Below the pieces are notes generated by a model, which saw only the letters and a program-made list of their open reading frames with translations, did no database searches and was not told the DNA's origin. From Nocardioides plantarum (GTDB lineage Bacteria; Actinomycetota; Actinomycetes; Propionibacteriales; Nocardioidaceae): a stretch of 64,000 bases of DNA. The position numbers and the translations under genes were made by a program. This document shows positions 12,233-21,353 of this stretch, piece by piece. Each line of letters begins with the position of its first letter. Position 1 is the stretch's first letter. The stretch is from assembly GCF_006346395.1 (NCBI RefSeq), contig NZ_VDMS01000002.1, positions 248,001-312,000 on the forward strand. The letters run 5' to 3'.

Positions 12233-13167
12233 GTCATGCACAGTGTCGCACGCGGAAACGCCATCAACCGATTCTTCCCGATGGGGTCGCCGCACGACTC
12301 GCACACGCCGTAGGTGCCGTCGTCGATGCGGGCCTGCGCACGCTCGATCTGGGCCAGCTTGTCGCGCTCGTTGCTCAGCACGGTGAGCTCGTGGTCGCGC
12401 TCGAAGCTGGACGCGCCGACGTCGGCCTGGTCCTGGCCGGCGCCGTCGCCGGAGTCGCGCATCAGGTCGGCCACCTCGGCCTCCATCGCCGCCACGATCT
12501 CGGCGCTGTGCGTGCTCTGCTCCTGCAGCTCGTCGAGGACCTCCTTGAGCTCGGCCTTGGTCCAGGCCGACTCGCCCTCCCGGACCACCAGGGAGCCGGG
12601 CGCCGCCTTGCGCGTGGGGGCGGTCCTAATGGCCGGCGCGGCAGCCTTCGTGGCCGGGGCCTTCTTCGCGGGCGCGGCGGCCTTCTTGGCCGGCGCCTTC
12701 TTCGCGGGCGCGGCCTTCGTGGCCGGAGCCTTCTTGGCCGGAGCCTTCTTAGTCGGAGCCGCGGCCTTCGTGGCCGCTGCCTTCTTGGCCGGCGCGGCAG
12801 CCTTCTTAGTCGGAGCCGCGGCCTTCGTGGCCGCTGCCTTCTTGGCCGCTGCCTTCTTGGCCGGCGCGGCTACCTTCTTGGCCGCTACCTTCTCGGCCGG
12901 CGCGGCAGCCTTCTTCGCCGGAGCCTTCTTGGCCGGCGCAGCAGCCTTCTTAGTCGGAGCCGCGGCCTTCGTGGCCGCTGCCTTCTTGGCCGGCGCGGCA
13001 GCCTTCTTGGCCGGGGCGGCAGCCTTCTTCGCGGGGGCGGCAGCCTTCTTGGCCGACGCCTTCTTCGTCGTCGAGGACGGACTGGCCGAAGCGGTGGAGG
13101 CGGGCTTGGGCGTCCGGGTCAGCGCCTTGCGGGCGGCCTGGGCGAGCTTGCGGGTGCTGCGAACCAT
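12205..13167 (-). CDS. DksA/TraR-type zinc-finger protein with histone-H1-like N-terminus
   Basis: 320 residues in two very different parts. Residues ~20-170 are almost only Ala, Lys and Pro in repeats such as [11 protein letters not shown] and [11 protein letters not shown], like histone H1 or the tail of mycobacterial HupB. The C-terminal ~120 residues are a DksA/TraR domain: a coiled-coil ([15 protein letters not shown] ... [15 protein letters not shown]) and a four-cysteine zinc finger [13 protein letters not shown] ... CMTCK. ATG at 13167 begins [16 protein letters not shown], with AGGAGGAAGG upstream. DksA-fold proteins bind RNA polymerase through the secondary channel. The basic tail could bind DNA, which is inference. 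It is upstream of, and overlaps, lspA. Confidence 0.9.
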   Translation of the reverse strand: MVRSTRKLAQAARKALTRTPKPASTASASPSSTTKKASAKKAAAPAKKAAAPAKKAAAPAKKAAATKAAAPTKKAAAPAKKAPAKKAAAPAEKVAAKKVAAPAKKAAAKKAAATKAAAPTKKAAAPAKKAAATKAAAPTKKAPAKKAPATKAAPAKKAPAKKAAAPAKKAPATKAAAPAIRTAPTRKAAPGSLVVREGESAWTKAELKEVLDELQEQSTHSAEIVAAMEAEVADLMRDSGDGAGQDQADVGASSFERDHELTVLSNERDKLAQIERAQARIDDGTYGVCESCGDPIGKNRLMAFPRATLCMTCKQREERR

Positions 13168-13285
13168 GGGACCGGAGCCCTTCCTCCTGCCATGGCCACT
13201 GCGGGGTGCCACGGGCGGCACGAACGGTAGCGGCTGGTGACAGACGTCTCAACGAGGCTCCCCGGCCGGGACCGGTAAATCACGA

Positions 13286-13309
13286 ACGGCCACCCCGAGG
13301 GGTGACCGT
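13286..13309. terminator. Hairpin terminator after wag31
   Basis: An inverted repeat with 10-nt arms (ACGGCCACCC and GGGTGACCGT, one mismatch) and a CGAG loop, just past the wag31 stop. Confidence 0.55.
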
Positions 13310-13335
13310 CCGGTGCTGCTGGGTGAGGCTGTTGC

Positions 13336-14106
13336 TCAGGCCTCTTCCTCGCCGAGGATGGAGCGGAGCCGCTTGGGCGCCGGGGCCTCCTCGGGCGGCT
13401 CGGTCTCGCTGCCACCGGCGAGTGCCTCGAGCTGCTGGCTGAAGTAGCTCTTGAGGCGCGAGCGGTACTCGCGCTCGAAGGAGCGCAGGTTCTCGACCTC
13501 GACGCTGAGCTTGTCGCGCTCCTTCTCGAGGTCGCCGAACAGCTGGGTACGACGCTCGGACGTCTCGGTGTCGAGCATCTGCGCGCGGGTGCGGGCGTCG
13601 GACTCGAGGCGGTCGGCCTTGGACTTGGACTCGGACTCGAGCCGCTCGGCCTTGGTGCGGGCCTCGCCGATGATCTTGTCGGCGTCGTTCTTGGCCTCTT
13701 CGACGAGCTCGTCGGCGTTGCGGGTCGCGATCTCGAGCAGGCGGGCCGCGGCGTTGGAGGCCTGCGGCACGGTCTCGACCCGGATCGTCTGGACCTCGGC
13801 CGGAGCTGCGACGGGCGGGGCGACCGGCTCGGGGGCGGGCGGCGCGACCGGCGCGGCGACCGGGGCGGGAGCCGGCGGCTCGGGCGCCTTCTCGAAGACG
13901 ACCGGGGCGGGGGCCGGGGCCGACTGCGGCGCACCGGACTGGGCGGCAGCGAGCTTGGCTCGCAGGTCGTCGTTGTCGCGGGTCAGCCGGGCGAGCTCGG
14001 CCTCGACCTCGTCGAGGAACTGGTCGACCTCGCCCATGTCGTAGCCCTCACGGAGCCGGACGGGCGTGAAGCGCTTGTTGCTCACGTCCTCAGGCGTCAA
14101 CGGCAT
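13336..14106 (-). CDS. wag31: DivIVA/Wag31 polar-growth protein
   Basis: A 256-residue coiled-coil protein that marks the cell pole and directs apical cell-wall growth in actinobacteria. The N-terminal membrane-binding DivIVA domain reads MPLTPEDVSNKRFTPVRLREGYD, then VDQFLDEVEAELARL. A Pro/Ala-rich linker spans about 60-115. A long charged coiled coil follows to about residue 235. The C-terminus is acidic. It sits at the end of the dcw region as in mycobacteria. TAGGGT at 14220-14225 on the minus strand is a possible -10, implying a leader of about 100 nt. Confidence 0.95.
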   Translation of the reverse strand: MPLTPEDVSNKRFTPVRLREGYDMGEVDQFLDEVEAELARLTRDNDDLRAKLAAAQSGAPQSAPAPAPVVFEKAPEPPAPAPVAAPVAPPAPEPVAPPVAAPAEVQTIRVETVPQASNAAARLLEIATRNADELVEEAKNDADKIIGEARTKAERLESESKSKADRLESDARTRAQMLDTETSERRTQLFGDLEKERDKLSVEVENLRSFEREYRSRLKSYFSQQLEALAGGSETEPPEEAPAPKRLRSILGEEEA

Positions 14107-14284
14107 GGCTTGCTCGATTCTTCTCGGAGAACTTGACGGAGATCTTGACGGTGAAGTTGGCGGTGTGCTGAACGGTGAACCGGTGCGGTCGGACCGGTGA
14201 AGCCCGGCGCATCCAGAGAACCCTAGCGCCTGGATGGTGCGGGTGTGACCAGGTGTGCTGAGGTGGCGAGAACCGGCGGTCCGA

Positions 14285-14578
14285 TCAGCCGCTGAGCAGC
14301 AGGCTCGCGACCAGCCGTAGCGCGATGTAGGCGCCGACGAACACGATCAGGAAGCTCAGGTCGAGGGCGAAGTTGCCGATCCGCAGCGGCGGGATCACCC
14401 GGCGCAGGGCCTTGATCGGCGGGTCGGTCAGGGAGTAGACGACCTCGAGCACGACCAGGAGCACCCCGCGAGGGCTCCAGGAGCGGGCGAAGACCTGGAC
14501 CCAGTCGACGATGAACCGGATCCACATGCAGCCGATGAACACCAAGATCAGGCCGTAGAGGATCTGTGCGGCGATCAA
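14285..14578 (-). CDS. yggT: YggT-family membrane protein
   Basis: A 97-residue protein with two hydrophobic hairpins flanking the family signature. The first TM is IAAQILYGLILVFIGCMWI. Then come FIVDWVQVFARSW and YSLTDPPIKALRRVIPPLR near 50-65, and a second TM block SFLIVFVGAYIALRLVASL. YggT proteins lie beside sepF and wag31 in most actinobacteria and are thought to act in division or envelope homeostasis, but the biochemical role is unknown. ATG at 14578 is the only good start. Confidence 0.92.
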   Translation of the reverse strand: MIAAQILYGLILVFIGCMWIRFIVDWVQVFARSWSPRGVLLVVLEVVYSLTDPPIKALRRVIPPLRIGNFALDLSFLIVFVGAYIALRLVASLLLSG

Positions 14579-14689
14579 GGGATGGCGTCCTGCCTGTCGG
14601 GGTCGTCGTGAACGGCGAGCCTATCGGCCGACCCCAGGGCCCACCCGTGCGCCCGGGCCGACGGGGGTCGTCCGGGTGTCTCCGGGCGC

Positions 14690-15226
14690 CTAGGACTGGT
14701 TGAAGAAGGCACCGGTCTCGGCGATGCGCTGCTTGTCCTCGGCCGCCACGGTGACGTTGGGCGGGGACAGCAGGAAGACCTTGGCCGTGATGCGCTCGAT
14801 GGTGCCGCGGGTGGCGAAGACCAGCCCGGCCGCGAAGTCGACCAGACGCTTGGCGTCGTTGTCGTCCATCTCGGTGAGGTTCATGATCACGGGGGTGCCG
14901 TCGCGGAAGTTCTCGCCGACCACGCGCGCCTCGTTGTAGGTGCGGGGGTGCAGCGTCACGATGCGCGACAGCTCGGCCACCGACGAGGCGGCCGGGGCCG
15001 GCACCACGCTCGGGCTGGTACGGCGCCGTTCGGCCAGGTCGGCCACCGGAGCCGGGCGGGACTCGGCCTGCTCGGGGCGACGCTGGGGCCGGGTCGGCTG
15101 GGCCGCCTGCACCGGCTCGGTCTCCTGGGTCCGGTCGTAGTCGTCGTAGCCGTACTCGTCGTCGTAGCGTCCGGTGTCCTCGAGCAGCCCGAGGTATTCA
15201 CCGATCCTGCGCATCGCGCCGCTCAT
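14690..15226 (-). CDS. sepF: Cell division protein SepF
   Basis: A 178-residue membrane anchor for FtsZ. The N-terminus [17 protein letters not shown] is an amphipathic membrane-binding helix. A disordered, charged linker spans about 20-85. The C-terminal SepF fold starts at [19 protein letters not shown] and contains [20 protein letters not shown] and [13 protein letters not shown]. Actinobacteria lack FtsA, so SepF is the expected FtsZ tether. It sits between yggS and yggT in the standard order. The start ATG at 15226 is well supported by the conserved helix. Confidence 0.96.
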   Translation of the reverse strand: MSGAMRRIGEYLGLLEDTGRYDDEYGYDDYDRTQETEPVQAAQPTRPQRRPEQAESRPAPVADLAERRRTSPSVVPAPAASSVAELSRIVTLHPRTYNEARVVGENFRDGTPVIMNLTEMDDNDAKRLVDFAAGLVFATRGTIERITAKVFLLSPPNVTVAAEDKQRIAETGAFFNQS

Positions 15227-15275
15227 GACACACCACTCATCTCGCTCGAATTGCTGCTGGAAGCCTGCTCGGACA

Positions 15276-15977
15276 CTACTTCACCCCGGGCCTCGAACCG
15301 AGGACCGCGGACCCGACGCGCACGTGTGTCGCGCCGACTGCGACGGCCTGCTCGAGGTCGTTGCTCATCCCGGCCGACAGCACGTCGGCACCCGGGTGGG
15401 ACTGGAGGAGCTCCTGGCGCAGCGCGGCCAACCTGGCGAAGGCCCGCGCGGGGTCCTCGTCGAGGGGCGCGACCGCCATCAGCCCGCACAGCCGCAGCCG
15501 GTCCGCCGTACCGACGGCCTCGGCGAGGCGCTCGAGGTCGGCGGGCTCGGCACCGCTGCGCCCCCCACCCTCCCCTGTGTCGAGGCTGACCTGCAGGAGC
15601 ACGTCGAGGGGCTCGGGACGGGCCTCGGCGCCGCGCTGCAGCCCGGCGACGAGCTTGGCCCGGTCGAGGGACTCGACCACGTCGGCGTAGGCCGCCACGG
15701 CAGCCGCCTTGTTGCTCTGCAGGCCGCCGATGAAGTGCCAGGTGAGGTCGAGGTCGGCGCACTCGGCGGCCTTGGCCTCCGCCTCCTGGTGCCGGTTCTC
15801 GCCGACGTGGGTCACGCCGAGGTCGGCCAGCACCCGGACGTCGGAGGCCGGGAAGAACTTGGTCACCGCCACCAGCGTGACCCCGCCCGGATCGCGGTCG
15901 GCGGCGGTGCAGGCGGCCTCGATCCGGCGGCGTACGGCGGCCAGCCGGGTCGCGAGCTCGTCGCTGCGCTCGGTCAC
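15276..15977 (-). CDS. yggS: YggS/PROSC PLP-homeostasis protein
   Basis: A 233-residue, single-domain alanine-racemase-like barrel that binds pyridoxal phosphate and balances vitamin B6 pools. The PLP lysine is in LVAVTKFFP near residue 38. [11 protein letters not shown] and [12 protein letters not shown] near 85 and [25 protein letters not shown] near the C-terminus are family signatures. The canonical MSxD reads MSND here. GTG at 15977 overlaps the pgeF stop as GTGA. The gene is part of the ftsZ-pgeF-yggS-sepF block conserved across actinobacteria and firmicutes. Confidence 0.95.
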   Translation of the reverse strand: MTERSDELATRLAAVRRRIEAACTAADRDPGGVTLVAVTKFFPASDVRVLADLGVTHVGENRHQEAEAKAAECADLDLTWHFIGGLQSNKAAAVAAYADVVESLDRAKLVAGLQRGAEARPEPLDVLLQVSLDTGEGGGRSGAEPADLERLAEAVGTADRLRLCGLMAVAPLDEDPARAFARLAALRQELLQSHPGADVLSAGMSNDLEQAVAVGATHVRVGSAVLGSRPGVK

Positions 15978-16693
15978 GACGCGACCGCCCGTCGGATCAG
16001 GCCCGCCAGCCGGCCGGAGCCGGCGCCGTCGCGGCGGTAGGAGTAGAGGTCGGGTGACTCGCGGGTGCAGGCCGACACGTCGAGGACCCGGACACCGTCG
16101 GCCTCGAGCTGGGCCCGCACCCCGGCACCGAGGTCGAGCGACGGCGAGCCCCAGGAGGTCGTCGCCCGGGTCGCGGGCACGGCGTCGGCGACCTCGTCCT
16201 GCAGCTCGACGGGCACCTCGTAGCAGGCGCCGCACACGTGGGGCCCGATCCAGGCGGTGACGTCGGCGGCGCCGAGGTCGCGCATCGCCTGCACCGTGGC
16301 GGGCACGACCCCGGCCGCGACCCCGGCGCGCCCGGCGTGGGCCGCGCCGAGCACCCCCGCGGCCGGGTCGGCGAACAGGACCGGCACGCAGTCGGCCGCG
16401 CGCACCAGCAGCACCACGTCGGGCCGGTCGGTGACCAGGCCGTCGCCCTGGGGACGTGGCTCCCCCGGGGCGGCGACGGCGACGTGGCGCCCGTGGACCT
16501 GGCTGAGGTCGACGACCGGGCACCCGGGCGCGAAGTCGTCGAGCAGGATCTCGAGGTTGCGCTGCGGCACCGCCCGCTCCCCGTGCTCGAAGAAGGCCAG
16601 GTTGAGCGAGTCGAACGGGACACCACTGACCCCGCCGTGCCGGTCGGTGAAGGCCAGCTCGACGGGGCCGAGGGTGGAGCGGTGGTGGTACAG
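15974..16693 (-). CDS. pgeF: PgeF/YfiH purine-nucleoside phosphorylase-like (laccase-domain) protein
   Basis: A copper/zinc-binding protein of the multi-copper polyphenol oxidase (DUF152) family, linked to peptidoglycan editing and purine nucleoside cleavage. Motifs are FTDRHGGVSG and PFDSLNLAFFEHG at the N-terminus, LSQVHGRHVAV, RAADCVPVL, and GAAHAGRAGVAAGVV with the metal His/Cys set, then IGPHVCGACYEV. The conserved N-terminus lies upstream of the first in-frame GTG (16570), and no ATG, GTG or TTG codon exists in frame before it. The best start is CTG at 16693, ten bases after AGGAG and just past the ftsZ stop, giving 239 residues, the normal family length. Confidence 0.9.
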   Translation of the reverse strand: MYHHRSTLGPVELAFTDRHGGVSGVPFDSLNLAFFEHGERAVPQRNLEILLDDFAPGCPVVDLSQVHGRHVAVAAPGEPRPQGDGLVTDRPDVVLLVRAADCVPVLFADPAAGVLGAAHAGRAGVAAGVVPATVQAMRDLGAADVTAWIGPHVCGACYEVPVELQDEVADAVPATRATTSWGSPSLDLGAGVRAQLEADGVRVLDVSACTRESPDLYSYRRDGAGSGRLAGLIRRAVAS

Positions 16694-16706
16694 GGGACCT
16701 GCGCTC

Positions 16707-17882
16707 CTACTTGAGGAAGTCGGGGATGTCGAGGTCGTCGTCGTCGAAGACGACCTGCGGCGCCGGCCGGGGCGCGGGGGCCGCGCCGGCCTGCTGCGCC
16801 GGGGCCTGGGCCGGCTCGGGGCGCTGCTCGGGACGGGCCTCGGGCCGCGCGGAGACGGCCGCCTTGACCTCCTCCTGCGTCACCGGCTTGGCGACCGGCT
16901 GGCGCAGCGAGGTGCCCTCGGTACGGCGCTTGGGGGTGCCGCCGTCGAAGCCGGCGGCGATGACGGTGACCCGCACCTCGTCGCCCAGGGCGTCGTCGAT
17001 GGTGGCGCCGAAGATGATGTTGGCCTCGGGGTGCACCGCGTCGGCGACGAGCGCCGCGGCATGGTTGATCTCGAACAGGCCGAGGTCGGAGCCGCCGGCG
17101 ATCGAGAGCAGCACCCCGTGGGCACCGTCGATGCTGGCCTCGAGCAGCGGGCTCGAGACGGCCATCTCGGCGGCGGCGACCGCGCGGTCCTCGCCGCGAG
17201 CCGAGCCGATGCCCATCAACGCGGAGCCGGCGTTGGCCATGACCGACTTGACGTCGGCGAAGTCGAGGTTGATCAGGCCAGGGGTGGTGATCAGGTCGGT
17301 GATGCCGGAGACACCCTGCAGCAGCACCTGGTCGGCCTGCTTGAAGGCGTCGAGCACCGACACGTTGCGGTCGCTGATGGACAGCAGCCGGTCGTTGGGG
17401 ATGACGATGAGGGTGTCGACCTCCTCGCGCAGCTGCGCGATGCCCTCGTCGGCCGAACCCATCCGGCGGCGGCCCTCGAACGCGAACGGGCGGGTCACGA
17501 CGCCGATGGTCAGGGCGCCGAGCGAGCGAGCGATGCGCGCCACGACGGGGGCGCCACCGGTTCCGGTGCCACCCCCCTCGCCGGCGGTCACGAACACCAT
17601 GTCGGCGCCCTTGATCACCTCTTCGATCTCGTCGGCGTGGTCCTCGGCGGCGCGACCCCCGACCTCGGGGTTGGCGCCGGCACCGAGGCCGCGGGTGAGC
17701 TCACGGCCGATGTCGAGCTTGACGTCGGCGTCGCTCATCAGCAGCGCCTGGGCGTCGGTGTTGATCGCGATGAACTCGACGCCCTTGAGGCCGACCTCGA
17801 TCATCCGGTTGATGGCGTTGACGCCACCGCCACCGATGCCCACGACCTTGATGATGGCCAGGTAGTTCTGTGCAGCAGCCAC
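16707..17882 (-). CDS. ftsZ: Cell division GTPase FtsZ
   Basis: The tubulin-like protein that forms the cytokinetic ring. 391 residues. [13 protein letters not shown] near 15, the tubulin signature GGGTGTG at 103-109, the T7-loop region [11 protein letters not shown] near 204, and a disordered linker from about 320. The C-terminal peptide [10 protein letters not shown] (ending at 391) is the binding site for SepF and other partners. GTG at 17882 follows GAGAGGTGA by about 7 nt. Its own promoter region, with a 7-bp inverted repeat, precedes it. Confidence 0.98.
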   Translation of the reverse strand: MAAAQNYLAIIKVVGIGGGGVNAINRMIEVGLKGVEFIAINTDAQALLMSDADVKLDIGRELTRGLGAGANPEVGGRAAEDHADEIEEVIKGADMVFVTAGEGGGTGTGGAPVVARIARSLGALTIGVVTRPFAFEGRRRMGSADEGIAQLREEVDTLIVIPNDRLLSISDRNVSVLDAFKQADQVLLQGVSGITDLITTPGLINLDFADVKSVMANAGSALMGIGSARGEDRAVAAAEMAVSSPLLEASIDGAHGVLLSIAGGSDLGLFEINHAAALVADAVHPEANIIFGATIDDALGDEVRVTVIAAGFDGGTPKRRTEGTSLRQPVAKPVTQEEVKAAVSARPEARPEQRPEPAQAPAQQAGAAPAPRPAPQVVFDDDDLDIPDFLK

Positions 17883-17961
17883 GACGGCTTCACCTCTCGA
17901 GAAAGATCATTTGGGTGGGGCGGAACGTTGGGGAAGACAGCCGGCGCGTCCCTGAACTGTG

Positions 17962-17992
17962 ACCCTCAACCTGAGGGTTATAGTTATGTCAA
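17962..17992 (-). promoter_or_regulatory. ftsZ promoter with inverted repeat
   Basis: In the 215-nt gap before ftsZ the minus strand reads TTGACA (17992-17987), TATAAC (17982-17977), then a perfect inverted repeat ACCCTCA-n3-TGAGGGT (17978-17962). TATAAC is too close to TTGACA to form one promoter with it, so two overlapping promoters, or a -10 plus an operator, are likely. Confidence 0.55.
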
Positions 17993-18063
17993 CCTCGCCG
18001 TGATGACGACAGTAGGGAACCGACCGCCCGATCCGCGGTCGACACGCCGCGCGCCCCTCGGCC

Positions 18064-18098
18064 CAGTCGTCAGTCGTCAGTCGTCAGTCGTCAGGCGT
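18064..18098. repeat. Heptamer tandem repeat after ftsQ
   Basis: Four exact copies of CAGTCGT (plus strand) and a fifth with one change abut the ftsQ stop codon. Each unit carries TGA on the coding strand. Confidence 0.8.
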
Positions 18099-18886
18099 CA
18101 GCCGCCGGACGAGGGCGAGGGCGAGGACGAGGGCGTGCCGCGGGTGGTCGGCTTGCCCGGCACCGAGACGTCGTAGACCTGGGCGGGCTGGGACAGCAGC
18201 GCGATGAGCACCGTGGCCTTGTCGCGCGAGGCCTCGGCACTCCCCCACCGGGCGACCCGTCCGTCGCGCAGCACGAGGTCGATGTCGTCCACGCCTTTGA
18301 GGTCGAGGTGGTCGACGAGCACCGAGACCTCGCGCGGGAGCGCGGCGATGACGGTGACCGCCTCGCGCAGCGCGTCCTCGTCGGTGGCCGACACCTCGCC
18401 GGAGGTCTCGATGCGGGGCAGGCCCGACGGAGGCTTGCGGTAGGCGCGGAACGGCACGCCCTCGACGTCGACGCCCTGCAGGTCGGGCCCCAGCCGTACG
18501 ACGGCGACGGCCTCGCGCTCCTGGACCGTGATGAGCACGCCGTCGGGCCACTTGCGGGAGACCTCGACGCTCCGGATGCCCTTGAGCGCCTTGACCCGGA
18601 AGCGGATCGCGTCGAGGTCGACGGTGGCCAGCGGGCCCCCGCGGGGCACGTCGGCCGCCTTCTCGACCGCGGCGGTGGTGATCGTGCGGGTGCCGACCAC
18701 GTCGACCTCGCGCACCGACAGCGCGTCGGAGAAGTAGACGGCGTAGAGCCCACCGCCCACGAGCACGAGGAGCAGGCCGGTGACCACGAGGTACCGCAAC
18801 GTCAGCCAGCGGCGCGCCCACTGGCGACGGGCGAAGCGACGCCGGCTGCGCTCGGCCGGCGTGGGTCGGGGGCGGCGACTAGCCAT
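18098..18886 (-). CDS. ftsQ: Cell division protein FtsQ
   Basis: A 262-residue bitopic divisome protein. A basic cytoplasmic head (RPRPTPAERSRRRFARRQ) precedes the single membrane segment near 32-52. The POTRA domain starts at LSVREVDVVGTRTITTAAVEKAA, and a beta domain ends near KPTTRG. The tail is Ser/Pro-rich (SSSPSPSSGG). It links FtsL/FtsB-type proteins to FtsWI in the divisome. ATG at 18886 overlaps the murC stop by 8 nt. A tandem heptamer repeat begins right at its stop. Confidence 0.94.
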   Translation of the reverse strand: MASRRPRPTPAERSRRRFARRQWARRWLTLRYLVVTGLLLVLVGGGLYAVYFSDALSVREVDVVGTRTITTAAVEKAADVPRGGPLATVDLDAIRFRVKALKGIRSVEVSRKWPDGVLITVQEREAVAVVRLGPDLQGVDVEGVPFRAYRKPPSGLPRIETSGEVSATDEDALREAVTVIAALPREVSVLVDHLDLKGVDDIDLVLRDGRVARWGSAEASRDKATVLIALLSQPAQVYDVSVPGKPTTRGTPSSSPSPSSGG

Positions 18887-20261
18887 CGGCCAGCCCGGAG
18901 GCCGGCCCGTCGGGCAGCCCGCCGAGCAGCGAGAGGACCTCGGGGCCGACCTGGGTCACCGTGCCGGCTCCGAGGGTGAGCACGAGGTCGCCGGGGCGGG
19001 CCCGCTCGACCAGGGTCGCCGCGGCGGTGGCCAGGCTCGCGCGGGCGACCCGGTCCGCCGGGAGGGGGACGGCCTCGGCGACGAGCGCGGAGGTGACGGC
19101 GGGGTCGGCGGCCTCGCGGGCGAGGTAGAGGTCGAGCACGACGACCTCGTCGGCGGCCCCCAGGGCCTCGCCCATGGCAGCACCGAAGATGCGCGTGCGG
19201 GAGACCAGGTGGGGCTGGAAGGCGACCAGGAGACGTCCCTCCCCCGCCAGCACCCGGGCCGACTGGAGGTCGCCGTCGATCTCGGTCGGATGGTGGGCAT
19301 AGCTGTCGTAGACGCGGACCCCGCCGGCCTCGCCCTTGGCCTCCATGCGCCGCCGGGTGCCGGTGTAGGAGGCGATGCCGCGCAGCAGGTCGGCCCGGGC
19401 GAACCCGAGCTCCTCGCCCGCGGCGAGCGCGGCCAGCGCGTCGGCGCGGTAGTGGTCGCCGGGGGCCCACAGCGTCACGCCCTCGAGCGCGGAGTCGTCG
19501 GCGGCCGACACCGTCACGACGCGGCGTCCGGCCGCACGCGCGCGCTCGGCGAGCCGCGCGGCCCCGGGGTCGTCGACGCAGCAGACCAGGAAGCCGTCGG
19601 GGTCGATGCCGTCGGCGAACTCGTCGAACGCGGCGGCGTAGGCCTCGGGGGTGCCCCACTGGTCGAGGTGGTCGGCGTCGACGTTGGTCACGATCGCGGC
19701 GTGCACGTCGTAGACCAGGAACGCGCCGTCGCTCTCGTCGGCCTCGGCCACGAACAGCTCGCCGGGCCCGACGTCGGCGTTGACGCCGGTCGCGGCCAGG
19801 TCGCCGCCGATGGCGTACGACGGCCCGGCGCCCGCTGCCTGGAGCGCGACGGTCAGCAGCGAGGTGGTCGTCGTCTTGCCGTGGGTGCCCGCGACGGCCA
19901 CGACGCGGCGGTCACCCATCACCGAGGCCAGCGCGGCCGAGCGCGGCAGGACCCTCAGCCCGCGCCGCACGGCCTCGGCGTACTCGGGGTTGTCGTCGTG
20001 GATGGCGGTCGAGACCACCAGGGTGTCGTCGGCTCCGAGGTCGCCGAGGTGGGCGGCGTCGTGGCCGACGTGGACCGTGGCCCCGCGGTCGCGCAGCGCC
20101 TGCAGCGTCGGGGAGTCGGCGCCGTCGCTGCCGCTGACGGTGAGCCCGCGGGCGAGCATGACCCGGGCGATGCCGGAGATGCCGGCACCGCCGATGCCGA
20201 CGAGGTGGACCCGCCCGAGGTCGGTCAGGGGCGGGATCGTGGCGGGCACCGGCACCCTCAC
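18879..20261 (-). CDS. murC: UDP-N-acetylmuramate--L-alanine ligase
   Basis: The first Mur ligase, which adds L-Ala to UDP-MurNAc using ATP. 460 residues. The Rossmann-like N-terminus reads VHLVGIGGAGISGIARVM near 18. The ATP loop is VAGTHGKTTTTSLL near 117. FVAEADESDGAFL and TNVDADHLDQWG follow, and the C-terminal domain has YDSYAHHPTEIDGDL near 314. GTG at 20261 overlaps the murG stop as GTGA. Confidence 0.97.
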   Translation of the reverse strand: MRVPVPATIPPLTDLGRVHLVGIGGAGISGIARVMLARGLTVSGSDGADSPTLQALRDRGATVHVGHDAAHLGDLGADDTLVVSTAIHDDNPEYAEAVRRGLRVLPRSAALASVMGDRRVVAVAGTHGKTTTTSLLTVALQAAGAGPSYAIGGDLAATGVNADVGPGELFVAEADESDGAFLVYDVHAAIVTNVDADHLDQWGTPEAYAAAFDEFADGIDPDGFLVCCVDDPGAARLAERARAAGRRVVTVSAADDSALEGVTLWAPGDHYRADALAALAAGEELGFARADLLRGIASYTGTRRRMEAKGEAGGVRVYDSYAHHPTEIDGDLQSARVLAGEGRLLVAFQPHLVSRTRIFGAAMGEALGAADEVVVLDLYLAREAADPAVTSALVAEAVPLPADRVARASLATAAATLVERARPGDLVLTLGAGTVTQVGPEVLSLLGGLPDGPASGLADG

Positions 20262-21340
20262 CGTCGGGTCACCGTGGCCTCCTCGGCGATGATCGCGGCC
20301 AGCCTGTCGTCGGCGTCGCTCGGGACGAGACCGGTGGCGGCCGCACTCATCGCCGCCAACCGGGCGGGGTCGTTGGCCAGCGCCGGCACCCGGGCGGCGA
20401 CCCAGTCGCTGGTGAGGTCGGCGTCGTCGACGAGGACCGCTCCCCCGGCCTCGACGACGGCGGCGGCGTTGCGGCGCTGCTCACCGTTGCCGATGGGCAG
20501 CGGCACGAAGATCGCGGGCACCCCGCTCGCGGCGGCCTCGACGACGCTGTTGGCGCCCGCGCGGCAGACCAGCAGGTCGGCGGCGGCCAGGGCGTAGTCC
20601 ATCCGGTCGACGTAGTGGACGACGACGTAGGGCGTCGCGGTCGGCTCGGGCGTGGCCTCGCCCTTCGGGCCGACCACGTGGAGCACCTGCACGCCCGCGG
20701 AGCCCAGGGCACGGGCCGCGCCCGAGACCGCCTGGTTGATGCGGCGGGCCCCCTGCGAGCCACCGGTGACCACGAGTGTCGGCCGGTCGGGGTCGAGACC
20801 GAAGAAGGCGCGCGCCTCCTCGCGCAGGGCCGCGCGGTCGAGCTGCGCGATCATCCGGCGGATCGGGAGGCCGACGTACTCGGCGCCCTTGAGCGGGGTG
20901 TCGGGGAAGCTGACCGCGACCCGCGCCGCGACGCGGGCACCGGCCTTGTTGGCCAGTCCGGGGATGGCGTTGCCCTCGTGCACGACGATCGGGACCTTGC
21001 GGCGCCGCGCGGCGACGTACGCCGGCATGGAGACGTAGCCGCCGTAGCCGACCACCACGTCGGGGCGGGTCCGGTCGATGACGGCGAGCGTCTCGTTGAC
21101 CGCACCGCGCAGCCGGCCGGGCACCCGGAGGAGGTCGGCGTTGGGCTTGCGCGGCAGCGGCACCGGCGCGATCAGCTCGAGGGGGTAGCCGGCCTCGGGG
21201 ACGACCCGGGTCTCGAGCCCACGCGCGGTGCCGAGGCAGGTGATCGCGACGTCGGGGTCGAGCCGGCGCAGGGCGTCGGCGGTGGCGAGCAGGGGCGAGG
21301 TGTGGCCGGCGGTACCGCCGCCGGCGAGTAGGACGCGCAT
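20258..21340 (-). CDS. murG: Lipid II synthase MurG
   Basis: A peripheral membrane glycosyltransferase that adds GlcNAc to lipid I. 360 residues, GT-B fold. The first glycine loop is LAGGGTAGHTSPLLA near 5 and GYGGYVSMPAYVAA near 99 is the second. VHEGNAIPGLANK near 120, VTGGSQGARRIN near 190, and the UDP-GlcNAc-site RAGANSVVEAAASGVPAIFVPLP near 260 follow. ATG at 21340 lies 13 nt after the ftsW stop. Confidence 0.97.
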   Translation of the reverse strand: MRVLLAGGGTAGHTSPLLATADALRRLDPDVAITCLGTARGLETRVVPEAGYPLELIAPVPLPRKPNADLLRVPGRLRGAVNETLAVIDRTRPDVVVGYGGYVSMPAYVAARRRKVPIVVHEGNAIPGLANKAGARVAARVAVSFPDTPLKGAEYVGLPIRRMIAQLDRAALREEARAFFGLDPDRPTLVVTGGSQGARRINQAVSGAARALGSAGVQVLHVVGPKGEATPEPTATPYVVVHYVDRMDYALAAADLLVCRAGANSVVEAAASGVPAIFVPLPIGNGEQRRNAAAVVEAGGAVLVDDADLTSDWVAARVPALANDPARLAAMSAAATGLVPSDADDRLAAIIAEEATVTRR

Positions 21341-21353
21341 GAGGGACCCGACG

